Source: Methylobacterium sp. AMS5 (GTDB lineage: Bacteria; Pseudomonadota; Alphaproteobacteria; Rhizobiales; Beijerinckiaceae). From it: a stretch of DNA of 64,000 nt. Position numbers and translations under genes: made by a program. The stretch spans positions 716,501 to 780,500 of the forward strand of contig NZ_CP006992.1 of assembly GCF_001542815.1 (NCBI RefSeq), given 5' to 3'. This document shows positions 26,096 to 34,006 of this stretch, one piece after another. Position 1 is the first letter of the stretch, and each line of letters starts with the position of its first letter. A model generated the notes under the pieces. It was not told where the DNA came from and did not search any database. It saw only the letters and a list, made by a program, of their open reading frames with translations.

Positions 26096-26722
26096 CTAAG
26101 CCCCCTCCCCCGCGGCACCGGATTTCGCTCGCGGCAGCGGACGGCTGAGATAGGGCGAGCCGGGCACCAGAAAGCGCCAGGCTGCCTCGACCCCGCGGCT
26201 GATGCCGATGCGGGTCGTCGCCGCGACCGGCTGCGGCCGCTGCGGCGCCGCCCAGGCGAAGGGCGCTCGGTCGAGGGGCAGGCCATCATGCGACAGGTCG
26301 ATGCCGAGCGCCTGGGCGAGCCGGCCCGGCCCGGCGCAGAGGAGGCGCGGCGCGTCGAGCCCGCGGCGGGTGCGCATCGTCTCCAGACCCGTGGTCGGTT
26401 CGAGCGCCCGAAGCAGTACGGCGCTGCCGGTCTCGCAGACGAGGTTGAGACACCAGTGCAGGCCGTAGGAGCGGTAGACGTAGGCGCGGCCCGGCGGCCC
26501 GAACATGCTGGCATTGCGCCGCGTCGGCCCGGCGAAGCTGTGCGAGGCCGGATCGGTCCGGTCGTAGGCCTCGGTCTCGACGATGAGGCCGCCGACGCCG
26601 TCCACGCACAGCCCGTGGCCGATCAGTTCGGCGGCGACGGTCGCGGCGGGGCGGTCGAAGAAGGCGAGAGCATCGTCCTGGATACCCGATCCAGGGCGCC
26701 GCTCTCGTCTTTTGTTTTGCAT
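26096..26722 (-). CDS. DNA-3-methyladenine glycosylase (AAG/MPG family)
   Basis: A 208-residue AAG-type glycosylase that excises alkylated purines. FFDRPAATVAAELIGHGL begins the conserved fold; later come IVETEAYDRTDPASHS, GRAYVYRSYGLHWCLNLV and CAGPGRLAQALGI, with the catalytic Glu in ETEAY. The first 21 residues are encoded by a family A repeat that covers the normal N-terminus. ATG at 26722 has GGAG seven bases upstream, also inside the repeat; ATG at 26749 is an alternative. The stop TAG abuts another family A copy. It lies downstream of rnhA on the same strand. Confidence 0.88.
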   Translation of the reverse strand: MQNKRRERRPGSGIQDDALAFFDRPAATVAAELIGHGLCVDGVGGLIVETEAYDRTDPASHSFAGPTRRNASMFGPPGRAYVYRSYGLHWCLNLVCETGSAVLLRALEPTTGLETMRTRRGLDAPRLLCAGPGRLAQALGIDLSHDGLPLDRAPFAWAAPQRPQPVAATTRIGISRGVEAAWRFLVPGSPYLSRPLPRAKSGAAGEGA

Positions 26723-26764
26723 CGTCTTTCTCCGAAAGCCGGCGTCCACCTTTCGGGACGATGC
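26669..26764 (+). repeat. Family A interspersed repeat, copy A3
   Basis: About 96 bp, AGCATCGTCCTGGAT at the left and TTTCGGGACGATGCC at the right. The second hairpin arm has decayed (ATCCAGGGCGCCGCT). It overlaps the 5' end of the glycosylase gene and contains that gene's likely ribosome binding site and start codon. Confidence 0.85.
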
Positions 26765-26794
26765 CCCAGGTTCATTGCGCCCGCCTCCGCCCGA

Positions 26795-27472
26795 TCAGGA
26801 CGCCTTCTGCAACTCGGCCCGAACACGGGCGACGCCCGGCGGCTTGAGTTCGAGCGCCAGCCGCACCGCGTCCTCGAGATAGGCTTGAGGGGTGATCCCG
26901 GCACGACCGGCCGCCCGCGACAGAGCGTTGGCCAGATCCGCGCTCAGCGCCACCTGCACCGTCTTGGGTTGCACAGGCGGCGCCGGCGCCAGGGCTGGGG
27001 CGGGATCGGCCGGCGCAGGCATCGCTTCACCCGACGTCTTGCCGCTCAGGGCCTCGCGCCGGCCAAGGGTCGCGAGACGGTCGGCGCGCTCGTTGCCGGC
27101 CTCGCCGGCATGGCCGCGCACCCAGGTCCAGCGCACGTCGCGGGCCGCGGCCAGCGTGTCGAGGCGCTGCATCAGGTCGATGTTCTTCACCGGCCCCGTG
27201 GCGGTGCGCCAGCCCCGCGCCTTCCAGCCGCGCATCCACTCGGTGACGGATTTGACCACGTACTGGCTGTCGCAGCGCATCTCGATCGCGGCGCCCTCGG
27301 GAAAATGCTCCAGGGCGCGGATCGCGGCGGTCAACTCCATGCGGTTGTTGGTGGTGGCGCGCTCGCCGCCGTACAGCTCGATCGTCCCGGAGGGGTCCTG
27401 GATCACCGCCGCCCACCCGCCGGGGCCGGGATTGGGGTCGCAGCCGCCATCCGCATAGACGATGGTTCGCAT
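26795..27472 (-). CDS. rnhA: Ribonuclease HI with C-terminal helical extension
   Basis: A 225-residue RNase HI, which degrades the RNA strand of RNA-DNA hybrids. The catalytic residues are Asp8 (YADGG), Glu46 (NNRMEL), Asp68 (RCDSQ) and Asp131 (GNERADRLA), with His121 in VRGHAG. The core ends near 145. After a Pro/Ala linker (151-170), an extra segment, TVQVALSADLANALSRAAGR and AGITPQAYLEDAVRLALE, has the strand-helix-helix pattern of ribbon-helix-helix DNA-binding proteins. This is unusual, since RNase HI is normally about 155 residues. ATG at 27472 matches other family starts; ATG at 27481 is possible. Confidence 0.92.
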   Translation of the reverse strand: MRTIVYADGGCDPNPGPGGWAAVIQDPSGTIELYGGERATTNNRMELTAAIRALEHFPEGAAIEMRCDSQYVVKSVTEWMRGWKARGWRTATGPVKNIDLMQRLDTLAAARDVRWTWVRGHAGEAGNERADRLATLGRREALSGKTSGEAMPAPADPAPALAPAPPVQPKTVQVALSADLANALSRAAGRAGITPQAYLEDAVRLALELKPPGVARVRAELQKAS

Positions 27473-27533
27473 CGGTCCCATTCGCTTTCAGCCCTGTGTC
27501 TGCCGTTTCCGGACCGGGGCTAATACACCGAGG

Positions 27534-28319
27534 CTAAAATTTGGCCACGACCGGCGCGGCCAAAACCGCCTGTACCGGCGGCTCGACGAGGCCGCAGCGG
27601 GCGGCAGCGTCCGGCGGCAGAAGCGGGTCGAGGAGCCCGCGCCGCTCTTCGAGGAAGGCGAGCGCCTGCTCGGCCGACGCCGCCTCGCGGCCGGGCATCT
27701 CGATCAGAAAATGCTCGAGCGCGTAGCGATAGCGGGCGATGCGCAGGGATGTTTCCAGGCGCACCCACGCCACGAGACAGCGGTTCTCGGCGACGCGCAT
27801 CGCGGCCTGCCGCACGTCCCGATCGTCGAGGCTCTTCGAGAACGGCAGGGCGCGCAGGCGTACCCCGTCCGCGTCGAAGACGCGTCCGGCGACGGCCACG
27901 AAGATCGGGATCAGGCGACCGTCGGCCAACGCGTCGTCCGACAACCTGCGGTAGCGGGAATAGGGGGAGCGAAACGACTCGAAGATCAAATCGTTGTGAT
28001 AGGCGGGAATATCGTCGCGCCGCCAACGCGGCGGCAGCACGCGGGCTCGGGTCAGGTTGGCGAGCGCGTCGAGGAAGGCGGCGTGGCCGTCGGCGGGCAT
28101 CAAGAACCGCCAGGCCCGATCACGCAGGATCGTCTCGTCGTCGGTGAGCGGAAAGGCCGAAGCCGGCGCGCCGCGTTCGTAGGCGGCCACCGTCCCCGTG
28201 GTCTCGATCAGGCTGTTCCAGGCGCTCGACGCCGGACGGCCGAAGTCACCCTCCTGCGCACAGGCGCCCGGCAACAGGGCCAGAAGCAGGCCGGCGGATC
28301 GAAAGCCGGGGCGCGTCAC
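27534..28319 (-). CDS. Hypothetical lipoprotein
   Basis: A 261-residue protein starting with GTG at 28319. The N-terminus (RPGFRSAGLLLALLPGACAQEG) is a lipoprotein signal with lipobox LPGAC, so it should be membrane-anchored in the periplasm. The mature part is rich in Arg/Ala and charged helices; motifs such as WRFLMPADGHAAFLDALANL are visible but I recognise no family. GTGA overlaps the stop of the preceding 83-residue gene, which supports this start and translational coupling. rnhA begins 61 bp downstream. Confidence 0.7.
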   Translation of the reverse strand: MTRPGFRSAGLLLALLPGACAQEGDFGRPASSAWNSLIETTGTVAAYERGAPASAFPLTDDETILRDRAWRFLMPADGHAAFLDALANLTRARVLPPRWRRDDIPAYHNDLIFESFRSPYSRYRRLSDDALADGRLIPIFVAVAGRVFDADGVRLRALPFSKSLDDRDVRQAAMRVAENRCLVAWVRLETSLRIARYRYALEHFLIEMPGREAASAEQALAFLEERRGLLDPLLPPDAAARCGLVEPPVQAVLAAPVVAKF

Positions 28320-28567
28320 GAGCGGCGGCGGCGCGGAACCGGCAGAGCCTCCGCCTCCGGCATCCTCTCGTAGCGCACGCCCATGAACAGCAGGATCTGA
28401 CCGCGCGGCGCATCGTCCGCCTCGCGGCGGAAGCGGCGGGTCGTCGCGGGGGCGAAGGGTACGACGGAGCCGGTCGCGCCGCTCTCCCGGTGGCCCGGCT
28501 TCGCCGCGGGAGCGGAAGGGGACGCTAAAGAAGGTGTCTTGGAGGGGGCGATCGTTGAGGGCGTCAT
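28316..28567 (-). CDS. Hypothetical protein coupled to a lipoprotein gene
   Basis: An 83-residue protein. The first half is low complexity (Pro/Ser/Ala), the second half has RGQILLFMGVRYERMPE followed by a basic end. No signal peptide or membrane segment is evident and no family is recognised. Its TGA overlaps the GTG of the lipoprotein gene (GTGA), which makes it a credible first gene of that operon. Confidence 0.6.
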   Translation of the reverse strand: MTPSTIAPSKTPSLASPSAPAAKPGHRESGATGSVVPFAPATTRRFRREADDAPRGQILLFMGVRYERMPEAEALPVPRRRRS

Positions 28568-28687
28568 GGGCCTGTCCCGTCGATGTGTGTGGCGGCCGGC
28601 TCCCGCCCTGCGGCCACCCGGAGCGGGCTGGCAGCATCGGGCGGGCGCTCGTCGTGAGCGGGACGGGCCCGCCCCGGCCGGGCGATC

Positions 28688-28825
28688 TCAGGCCAAGCTC
28701 AGCACGACGTGGTTAACGGAGTGTTTCAACGCACGTCGCATTCCGCGTCCATCCGCGGCGAAGCGCGGCCTCGGCGCGACCTGTTTCGCGGACGGCACGG
28801 TCCTTGCGAGAATGCCATTGCCCAT
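28688..28825 (-). CDS. Possible 45-residue small protein
   Basis: A short frame, MGNGILARTVPSAKQVAPR and a basic continuation to HSVNHVVLSLA, preceded by AAGGGAGG 11 bases before the ATG. Just upstream on the same strand is a hairpin (28851-28877), which could be a terminator of another transcript or a leader structure. No homologue is recognised; the ribosome binding site is the main support. Confidence 0.33.
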   Translation of the reverse strand: MGNGILARTVPSAKQVAPRPRFAADGRGMRRALKHSVNHVVLSLA

Positions 28826-28850
28826 GGCGGGCGTTTCCTCCCTTGACTTC

Positions 28851-28885
28851 GGCCCCGCGCGATCGCGCTGCGGGGCCGTTTCTTT
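28851..28885. terminator. Hairpin with T-rich tail, possible terminator
   Basis: GGCCCCGC pairs with GCGGGGCC across an 11-nt loop and is followed on the plus strand by GTTTCTTTG. No plus-strand gene ends here. It may end an unannotated small transcript or precede the 45-residue frame on the minus strand. The rest of 28568-29030 shows nothing else. Confidence 0.4.
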
Positions 28886-29030
28886 GTCGGGCGGTTTTTC
28901 TCGGTGATGCCGCAGACCCGGGCGGGCGTGACAGGGCCGGCGCAACGGCTGCGTGCTGCGCTTGCTAACGAGGGGGGATGCCCGATATGCGGAGCCAACC
29001 CAACTTTGATCGAGCGAAGGACAAGGCAGG

Positions 29031-29339
29031 ATGCGTCCGGACTTCACACGATTCGGCAGCCCGGCGCGCGGCGTGTCCGCGGCCCTGAGACTAGCGCCTC
29101 TCGCTCTGCTGGCTCTGGTGGCGGCAAGCCCGGCCCAGGCCCAGCGGGAGGACCAGGGGCTGCAACTCGGCTGCGCCAACGACTACTTCCGGCTTTGTGC
29201 CGGCGTCGATCCGAACAGCCAGGATGCCGACGCCTGCATGACCCGCAACCGCTCGCGCCTCTCACCCGAGTGCAAGTCCGCCATCAGCGACTACGACCGG
29301 CGCAGCGGGGGCGCCTCGCAATCCCGCGGCCAGCGCTAG
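29031..29339 (+). CDS. Small exported cysteine-containing protein
   Basis: A 102-residue protein with a signal peptide after a polar N-tip (LAPLALLALVAASPAQAQ). The mature part has four cysteines (LGCANDYFRLCAG, DACMTRN, PECKSA), spaced like the cysteine-rich repeat proteins found in Methylobacterium and relatives. Probably periplasmic; the function is unknown. GGCAGG lies next to the ATG. The stop TAG is part of the CTAG bordering a family A repeat. Confidence 0.75.
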   Translation: MRPDFTRFGSPARGVSAALRLAPLALLALVAASPAQAQREDQGLQLGCANDYFRLCAGVDPNSQDADACMTRNRSRLSPECKSAISDYDRRSGGASQSRGQR

Positions 29340-29437
29340 GGCATCGTCCTGGATACAAGATCCAGAACGATGCCCTAGCCTCTTGTTCTTGCGTCATCTT
29401 TTTCCGACGGCCGGCAACCGTCTTTCGGAACGATGCT
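29340..29437 (+). repeat. Family A interspersed repeat, copy A4
   Basis: 98 bp starting directly after the TAG stop of the cysteine-containing protein. The hairpin arms are GGCATCGTCCTGGAT and ATCCAGAACGATGCC: relative to copy A2, the A-T end pair has become G-C on both sides, a compensated change. The right end is GGAACGATGCT. Flanks are CTAG and CTCG. Confidence 0.88.
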
Positions 29438-29557
29438 CTCGAGCGCATTTCGACGACGTGGCCACCGGTTCGTCGAAAGAATGCGTCTCGTGACACCGAC
29501 CTGGAGACGCCGGCCCGATGCAATGAGGTCGGATACGGCTCTAAGGGGGCCTCCCGG

Positions 29558-29636
29558 AGTGCCTCGCAAGATGCCCGGGCGCTGAGCATCGCCCCTCCGG
29601 CTGCGGCGCTGCACCGGGCATGATGTGAGAGGCACT
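29558..29636 (+). repeat. Family B interspersed repeat, copy B5 (diverged)
   Basis: 79 bp with ends AGTGCCTCGCAAGATGCCCGG and CCGGGCATGATGTGAGAGGCACT (written here as outer arms of about 20 bp). The interior differs from the other copies, but length and termini match. It lies in the 406-bp gap between copy A4 and gshB, in which no gene is seen. Confidence 0.7.
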
Positions 29637-29745
29637 CGGGTTCCGGTCCCCTCGGAGGATCGTCGATCGGAACGGAGCGGGCTCGCCAGGAGCCCGCTGT
29701 TTCGCCCGCTGTTTGGGCGGAACGCACAGCAATTCGGGGACGAGC

Positions 29746-30708
29746 ATGGCGTTGACCGTCGCGGTCCAGATGGATCCGATCCAGTCGATCCGCATCGCGG
29801 GCGACACCACCTTCGGCCTGATGCTGGAGGCGCAGGCGCGGGGTCACAGCCTCTATACCTACACGCCGGACCGGCTCTCGATGCAGGGCCGGCTGGTCAC
29901 GGCCTACGCTCAGCCCGTGACGGTGCGGGATGTCGAGGGTGCGCACGTGACCCTCGGGGCGCCGGAGCGCATCGATCTCGCCGAAGTCGACGTGGTGCTG
30001 ATGCGCCAGGATCCGCCCTTCGACATGGCCTACGTCACGGCCACCCACATGCTGGAGAAGGTCGCCGGGCGCACCCTGGTGGTCAACGATCCGGCCGAGG
30101 TCCGGAACGCGCCGGAGAAGCTGTTCGTCCTCGACTTCCCCGAATTGATGCCGCCGACCCTGATCTCCCGCGACCGCGCCGAGATCGAGGCGTTCCGAAA
30201 GGAGCACGGCACGGTCGCGATGAAGCCCCTGCACGGGCATGGCGGCGCGGCGGTGTTCCGGGTCACGGAGGAGGATCCGAACTTCGGCTCGATGTTCGAC
30301 CTGTTCTCCGCCACCTTCCGCGAGCAGTGGGTGGTGCAGCGCTTCCTGGAAAAGATCACCGAGGGCGACAAGCGCATCATCCTCGTGGACGGCGAGCCGA
30401 TGGGCGCGATCAACCGCGTGCCGGCCAAGGGCGATATCCGCTCCAACATGGTCCGCGGCGGCGCCGCCGGCGCCTCCGATCTGACCGAGCGTGAGCGCGA
30501 GATCTGCGCCACCATCGGGCCGGAGTTGAGACGCCGCGGCCTGATCCTCGTCGGCATCGACGTGATCGACGGACATCTCACCGAGATCAACGTCACCTCC
30601 CCCACCGGCATCCGCACCATCAAGCGGCTCGGCGGGCCCGATCTCGCGGTGTCGGTCTGGGACGCGATCGAGGTGCGGCTCGCCGCCCGCCGCAGCCTCG
30701 GCGCCTGA
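29746..30708 (+). CDS. gshB: Glutathione synthetase
   Basis: A 320-residue ATP-grasp enzyme that joins gamma-glutamylcysteine and glycine, the last step of glutathione synthesis. Visible motifs are MRQDPPFDMAY, VVNDPAEVRNAPEKL, MKPLHGHGGAAVF (ATP-grasp loop), RVPAKGDIRSNM and EINVTSPTGIRTI (metal and glutathione site). Length is typical. ATG at 29746 with CGGGGA shortly upstream begins ALTVAVQMDPI, as in the family; the frame is open further upstream without conservation. gshA is not adjacent. Confidence 0.96.
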   Translation: MALTVAVQMDPIQSIRIAGDTTFGLMLEAQARGHSLYTYTPDRLSMQGRLVTAYAQPVTVRDVEGAHVTLGAPERIDLAEVDVVLMRQDPPFDMAYVTATHMLEKVAGRTLVVNDPAEVRNAPEKLFVLDFPELMPPTLISRDRAEIEAFRKEHGTVAMKPLHGHGGAAVFRVTEEDPNFGSMFDLFSATFREQWVVQRFLEKITEGDKRIILVDGEPMGAINRVPAKGDIRSNMVRGGAAGASDLTEREREICATIGPELRRRGLILVGIDVIDGHLTEINVTSPTGIRTIKRLGGPDLAVSVWDAIEVRLAARRSLGA

Positions 30709-30766
30709 CCGCCGCCCGAGACGGGGGCGTCTCGGATAATCAGCCCATCCCCGCCTCGATCAGCCC

Positions 30767-30922
30767 CTATCGAAAGACCGGCAGCCCGACCCCGATCAGG
30801 GCGAGGCCGAGGACCAGCAGGAGGCCGGACAGGGTTTCGGCCAGCGCTGCGCGCGCGCCGAAGCGGTGTGCCTGAGCCGCCAGCCCGACACCCGCGACAA
30901 GACAGGCGGTGCTCGCGACCAT
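30767..30922 (-). CDS. Possible small membrane protein
   Basis: A 51-residue frame with two hydrophobic segments (MVASTACLVAGVGLAAQAH and LSGLLLVLGLALIGVGLPVF) joined by a short basic loop, the layout of a two-helix inner-membrane protein. Start ATG 30922 or GTG 30928; no strong ribosome binding site. The frame continues upstream, but that part is not protein-like. No homologue is recognised. Confidence 0.42.
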   Translation of the reverse strand: MVASTACLVAGVGLAAQAHRFGARAALAETLSGLLLVLGLALIGVGLPVFR

Positions 30923-31578
30923 CAGCACGGGCGATCCAGCGGGCGGACGACATCCCGGCCCGCGAGACAGGCGCTGCGTGAGCCCATCCCGAGGGCATGG
31001 CCGGGAATACGGGAAGACGTCGCTGGGGGCTGCCCAGGCGGCCGTGCAGTCGGGCATGAGGCTGACAGTTCGAACATCGATCTCGGCATCGGACCTGTTC
31101 CCGCCCCTTCCGCGGAAGCGGATGGCAGCGCGAAGACATGAGGGATCGCGGTCACGCCGCGTGGCGCAGGCCATTACGTGTCACGGCGGCAAAAGGTTTG
31201 CCCGGCGCGCTTCTGACAGCCGTCCCCGTCATCGCCGCCTCGGGCCCGCGAGCCTTACCGCATGAGCACTTTATTCGCCCAGGGTTTCTGGATGACTCCA
31301 AAGGCGATACACAGTTCTTTGCAACATATCGCGGAACATAGCGCGCATTTCAGCACTGGAAACGAATCTCACAAGCCGACCTATCGATAGGCAGCTAACA
31401 TCAAGATTATATTCGATCGAACGCGCGGCAGGCTGGATAGTGCCATAAAGATTAACTTTGGCAAATCGAAGTTATATTAAATTGGCAATTTCGCATTATA
31501 ATCTCAATATTAAAGCTTCAGTCAAGTTTATGCAATTTTAAGGTGAGTTCGTTCGAACCTTATCCGTCGGGACGCGCA
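30923..31578. other. Intergenic region with an AT-rich block
   Basis: About 650 bp. From roughly 31265 to 31555 the composition falls sharply below the surroundings, with many TATA/TTAA-like words and no frame of credible length. It may be the remnant of transferred DNA or an upstream regulatory block for nothing yet visible. No gene or repeat from the two families is seen. Confidence 0.55.
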
Positions 31579-33156
31579 TCAGGCCTCTCCTCGCGGCGTC
31601 GCATTGAGCTCGGCCCAATCGAGTTCTTCTTCCAACACGAGATAGGCGTCGTCGCCGATCCGGCCGTTCCGGCGCAGGGTCAGGAGGCGGTCGCGGGCGG
31701 CGTGGATCGCGCGGCGGCGGGGCTCGTCGGTCGGCAGCCCTTCCGGGGCGAGGCCGTCCTCATGCGCCTCGGCCTGGGCCAGCGCGGCATGGAACTCTCG
31801 ACGCAGGGCATCCGCCGCCTCCGAGCGGTCGTTCTTCAGGGCCTCGACCGCAGCGCCATAGGCCTCGGCCCGCGCCCGGCCGACCTCGCGGCCGACAGGA
31901 TCGCTATCCTCCAGCCCGAGCCACCCGAGGATCGGGCGCAGGCTCAAGCCCTGGAGCACCAGCGTACCGATCACCACACAAAAGGCAGTGAGCACGATCA
32001 AGTCGCGATAGGGAAACGCGCCGCCCTCGGGCCCGCCCTCGGGCAGGGCCAAAGCCGTGGCGATGGTGACGAGGCCGCGCATCCCCGACCACGAGACGGC
32101 AAAGCCGGCGCCGAGGCCGAGATCGCGGGCCGGGCCACGATCGTCCGGCTGATCGGAGGCGACGCCGAAGCCGACACGCCGGATGGCGCTCGCCGGCAGC
32201 ACCCAGGCGATGCGGACGAGGATCACGGTGACGACCACGGCTGCGGCGACGGAGGCGTAGGCGAATTCCTGCTCGGGCGTCATCCGCGCCAGGATCGGCC
32301 CGATCTGCTCGCCGATCAGCACGAAGGCGAGGACGTTGAGCACGAAGATCGCCGTTTCCCAGACCGCGTTCGAGATCACCCGCGGGCGCGGCGAGGTCTG
32401 GCCGGGCGCGCGGCGGGCCACGGTGATCGCGAAGCTGACCACGGTGAGTACCCCGGACAGTTCCATCGCCTCGGCAGCGATCCAGAGGCCGAAGGCGGCC
32501 GCGAACTGCAACACGATGACGCTGGCCGGCTCATCGACGCGGCGCAGGATCCGCAGGTAGACGAGCGCGGCGAGCGGCCCCGCCACAAGGCTGCCGACGA
32601 CACCGATCAGGAAGGCCGGCGCCACCTCGGCAACGGCGAAATGGCCGGTCATCGCTGCCGCAACGCCGAGCCGGTAGATCAACAGCGAGGCGGCGTCGTT
32701 GAGGAGGCTTTCGCCGCGCAGGATCGTGGCGAGACGATGCGGCAGGGAGACGTGGTTGAGCACCGACAGCGCCGCCACGGCGTCCGGCGGGGCCACGATG
32801 GCACCGAGCACAATGGCGGCGGCGAGCGGCATGTCCGGCACGAGCCACAGCGCGACCGCCGCGACCGCCGCGGTCGTCGCCGCCACCGCGCCGATGGCGA
32901 GCCCGGCGATGGGGCGGGCATTGCGCACGAGGTCGCGCAGGGACGTGCTGTAGCCGGCATCCATGAGCACGGGCGCGAGGAACAGGGCGAGCGCCAGTTC
33001 CGGATCGAGCGTGAGGCCCGGCACGCCGGGCACGAAGGCGAGGCCGACGCCGCCCAGGGCCAGGAAGGCCGGATAGGGCGCGCGCAGGCGCCGCGCCAGG
33101 GCAGCGAGCAGAACAGCGCCAACCAGGACGCCGACGATCCAGTGGAACACGAACAT
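31579..33156 (-). CDS. Na+/H+ antiporter, CPA1 family
   Basis: A 525-residue monovalent cation/proton antiporter with about 12 transmembrane helices in the first 410 residues. The ion-binding signature is GESLLNDAASLLIYR (the ND pair of CPA1 exchangers), preceded by APPDAVAALSVL. The last 115 residues are a cytoplasmic, charged, helical tail (RAEAYGAAVEALKNDRSEAA). It exchanges Na+ or K+ for H+ at the inner membrane, in pH and salt homeostasis. Start at ATG 33156 begins directly with the first helix. Confidence 0.93.
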   Translation of the reverse strand: MFVFHWIVGVLVGAVLLAALARRLRAPYPAFLALGGVGLAFVPGVPGLTLDPELALALFLAPVLMDAGYSTSLRDLVRNARPIAGLAIGAVAATTAAVAAVALWLVPDMPLAAAIVLGAIVAPPDAVAALSVLNHVSLPHRLATILRGESLLNDAASLLIYRLGVAAAMTGHFAVAEVAPAFLIGVVGSLVAGPLAALVYLRILRRVDEPASVIVLQFAAAFGLWIAAEAMELSGVLTVVSFAITVARRAPGQTSPRPRVISNAVWETAIFVLNVLAFVLIGEQIGPILARMTPEQEFAYASVAAAVVVTVILVRIAWVLPASAIRRVGFGVASDQPDDRGPARDLGLGAGFAVSWSGMRGLVTIATALALPEGGPEGGAFPYRDLIVLTAFCVVIGTLVLQGLSLRPILGWLGLEDSDPVGREVGRARAEAYGAAVEALKNDRSEAADALRREFHAALAQAEAHEDGLAPEGLPTDEPRRRAIHAARDRLLTLRRNGRIGDDAYLVLEEELDWAELNATPRGEA

Positions 33157-33247
33157 GGAAAAGGGTGGATCCGACGCGCAGCCGTGACGATGACGGTGAC
33201 GACGGAACGCCGGGCGATCGGTATTCTTTCCGAAACCCTCGGCCGGG

Positions 33248-34006
33248 CTAAATCGACGCTGGCCGGGTGGCGATCAGATCACGCAAGGTCGTGATCGTGG
33301 AGGAATCCGCGACGCCATCGATGCGGGTCGGCCGGAAGTGGCGCTGGAAGGCGGTGACGACCGCACGCATCGCCGCATCGAACTGGCCGGTGACCGGCTG
33401 CTCGTAGCCGTAGAGGGCCAGCATCGCCTGCAGGGCCTCGACCGGCTGGCCGGTATCGCCCATGGCCAAGAAGCGGCCATCCCGCACCGGCGCCGGCGGC
33501 ACCCAGTGCCCGACGCCCTCGCGCGCCAGCCGCTCCCAGGGAAAGGCTTCGCCCGGATCCTCCTTGCGCGCGGGCGCCACGTCGGAATGGGCGAGCACGC
33601 GGGGGCCGGGGATCGCGCGCCGGACGACGATGTCGCGGGCAAGCCGCGTCACCGCGGCGATCTGCGCCTCCGGATAGGGCGGGAGCCCACCGGCATGGCC
33701 GGGATGGGCGATCTCGATGCCGATGGAGCGGGAGTTGATGTCGCGTGCGCCCGCCCAGGCTCCGGCGCCCGCGTGCCAGGCCCGGTCGGCCTCCGGCACC
33801 ATCTGCACGACGCGTCCATCCTCGAACACGAAGTAATGGGCCGAGACCTCGGCGGAGGGGTCACATAGACGGTCCAGCGCACCCTGCGCCGTCGGCATGC
33901 CGGTGTAATGCAGGATCAGCATGTCGAGCGCGCCGCCGACCCGCGCGCCGCGGTTGGGCGAGGCGACGACGGCCTGCGCGAGCGGGCTGTCGGGCGAGAA
34001 GCTCAC
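33248..34006 (-). CDS. N-acetylmuramoyl-L-alanine amidase with peptidoglycan-binding domain
   Basis: A 252-residue amidase_2 (AmpD/AmiD-like) enzyme that cuts the bond between N-acetylmuramate and the stem peptide. Zinc ligands are suggested by LILHYTGM, WHAG and HSDVAPARKEDPG. A C-terminal peptidoglycan-binding domain covers about 180-245 (ETVEAL-type repeat: GQPVEALQAMLALYGY). No signal peptide, so it is AmpD-like and may act on recycled muropeptides. It starts with GTG, and GTGA overlaps the stop of the DnaJ-type gene, showing coupling. Confidence 0.9.
   Translation of the reverse strand: MSFSPDSPLAQAVVASPNRGARVGGALDMLILHYTGMPTAQGALDRLCDPSAEVSAHYFVFEDGRVVQMVPEADRAWHAGAGAWAGARDINSRSIGIEIAHPGHAGGLPPYPEAQIAAVTRLARDIVVRRAIPGPRVLAHSDVAPARKEDPGEAFPWERLAREGVGHWVPPAPVRDGRFLAMGDTGQPVEALQAMLALYGYEQPVTGQFDAAMRAVVTAFQRHFRPTRIDGVADSSTITTLRDLIATRPASI

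Noticed and set aside
31543..33294. 583-codon open frame opposite the antiporter gene
   Set aside because: Composition is Gly/Arg/Asp/His-rich without membrane segments; the antiporter on the other strand is intact.
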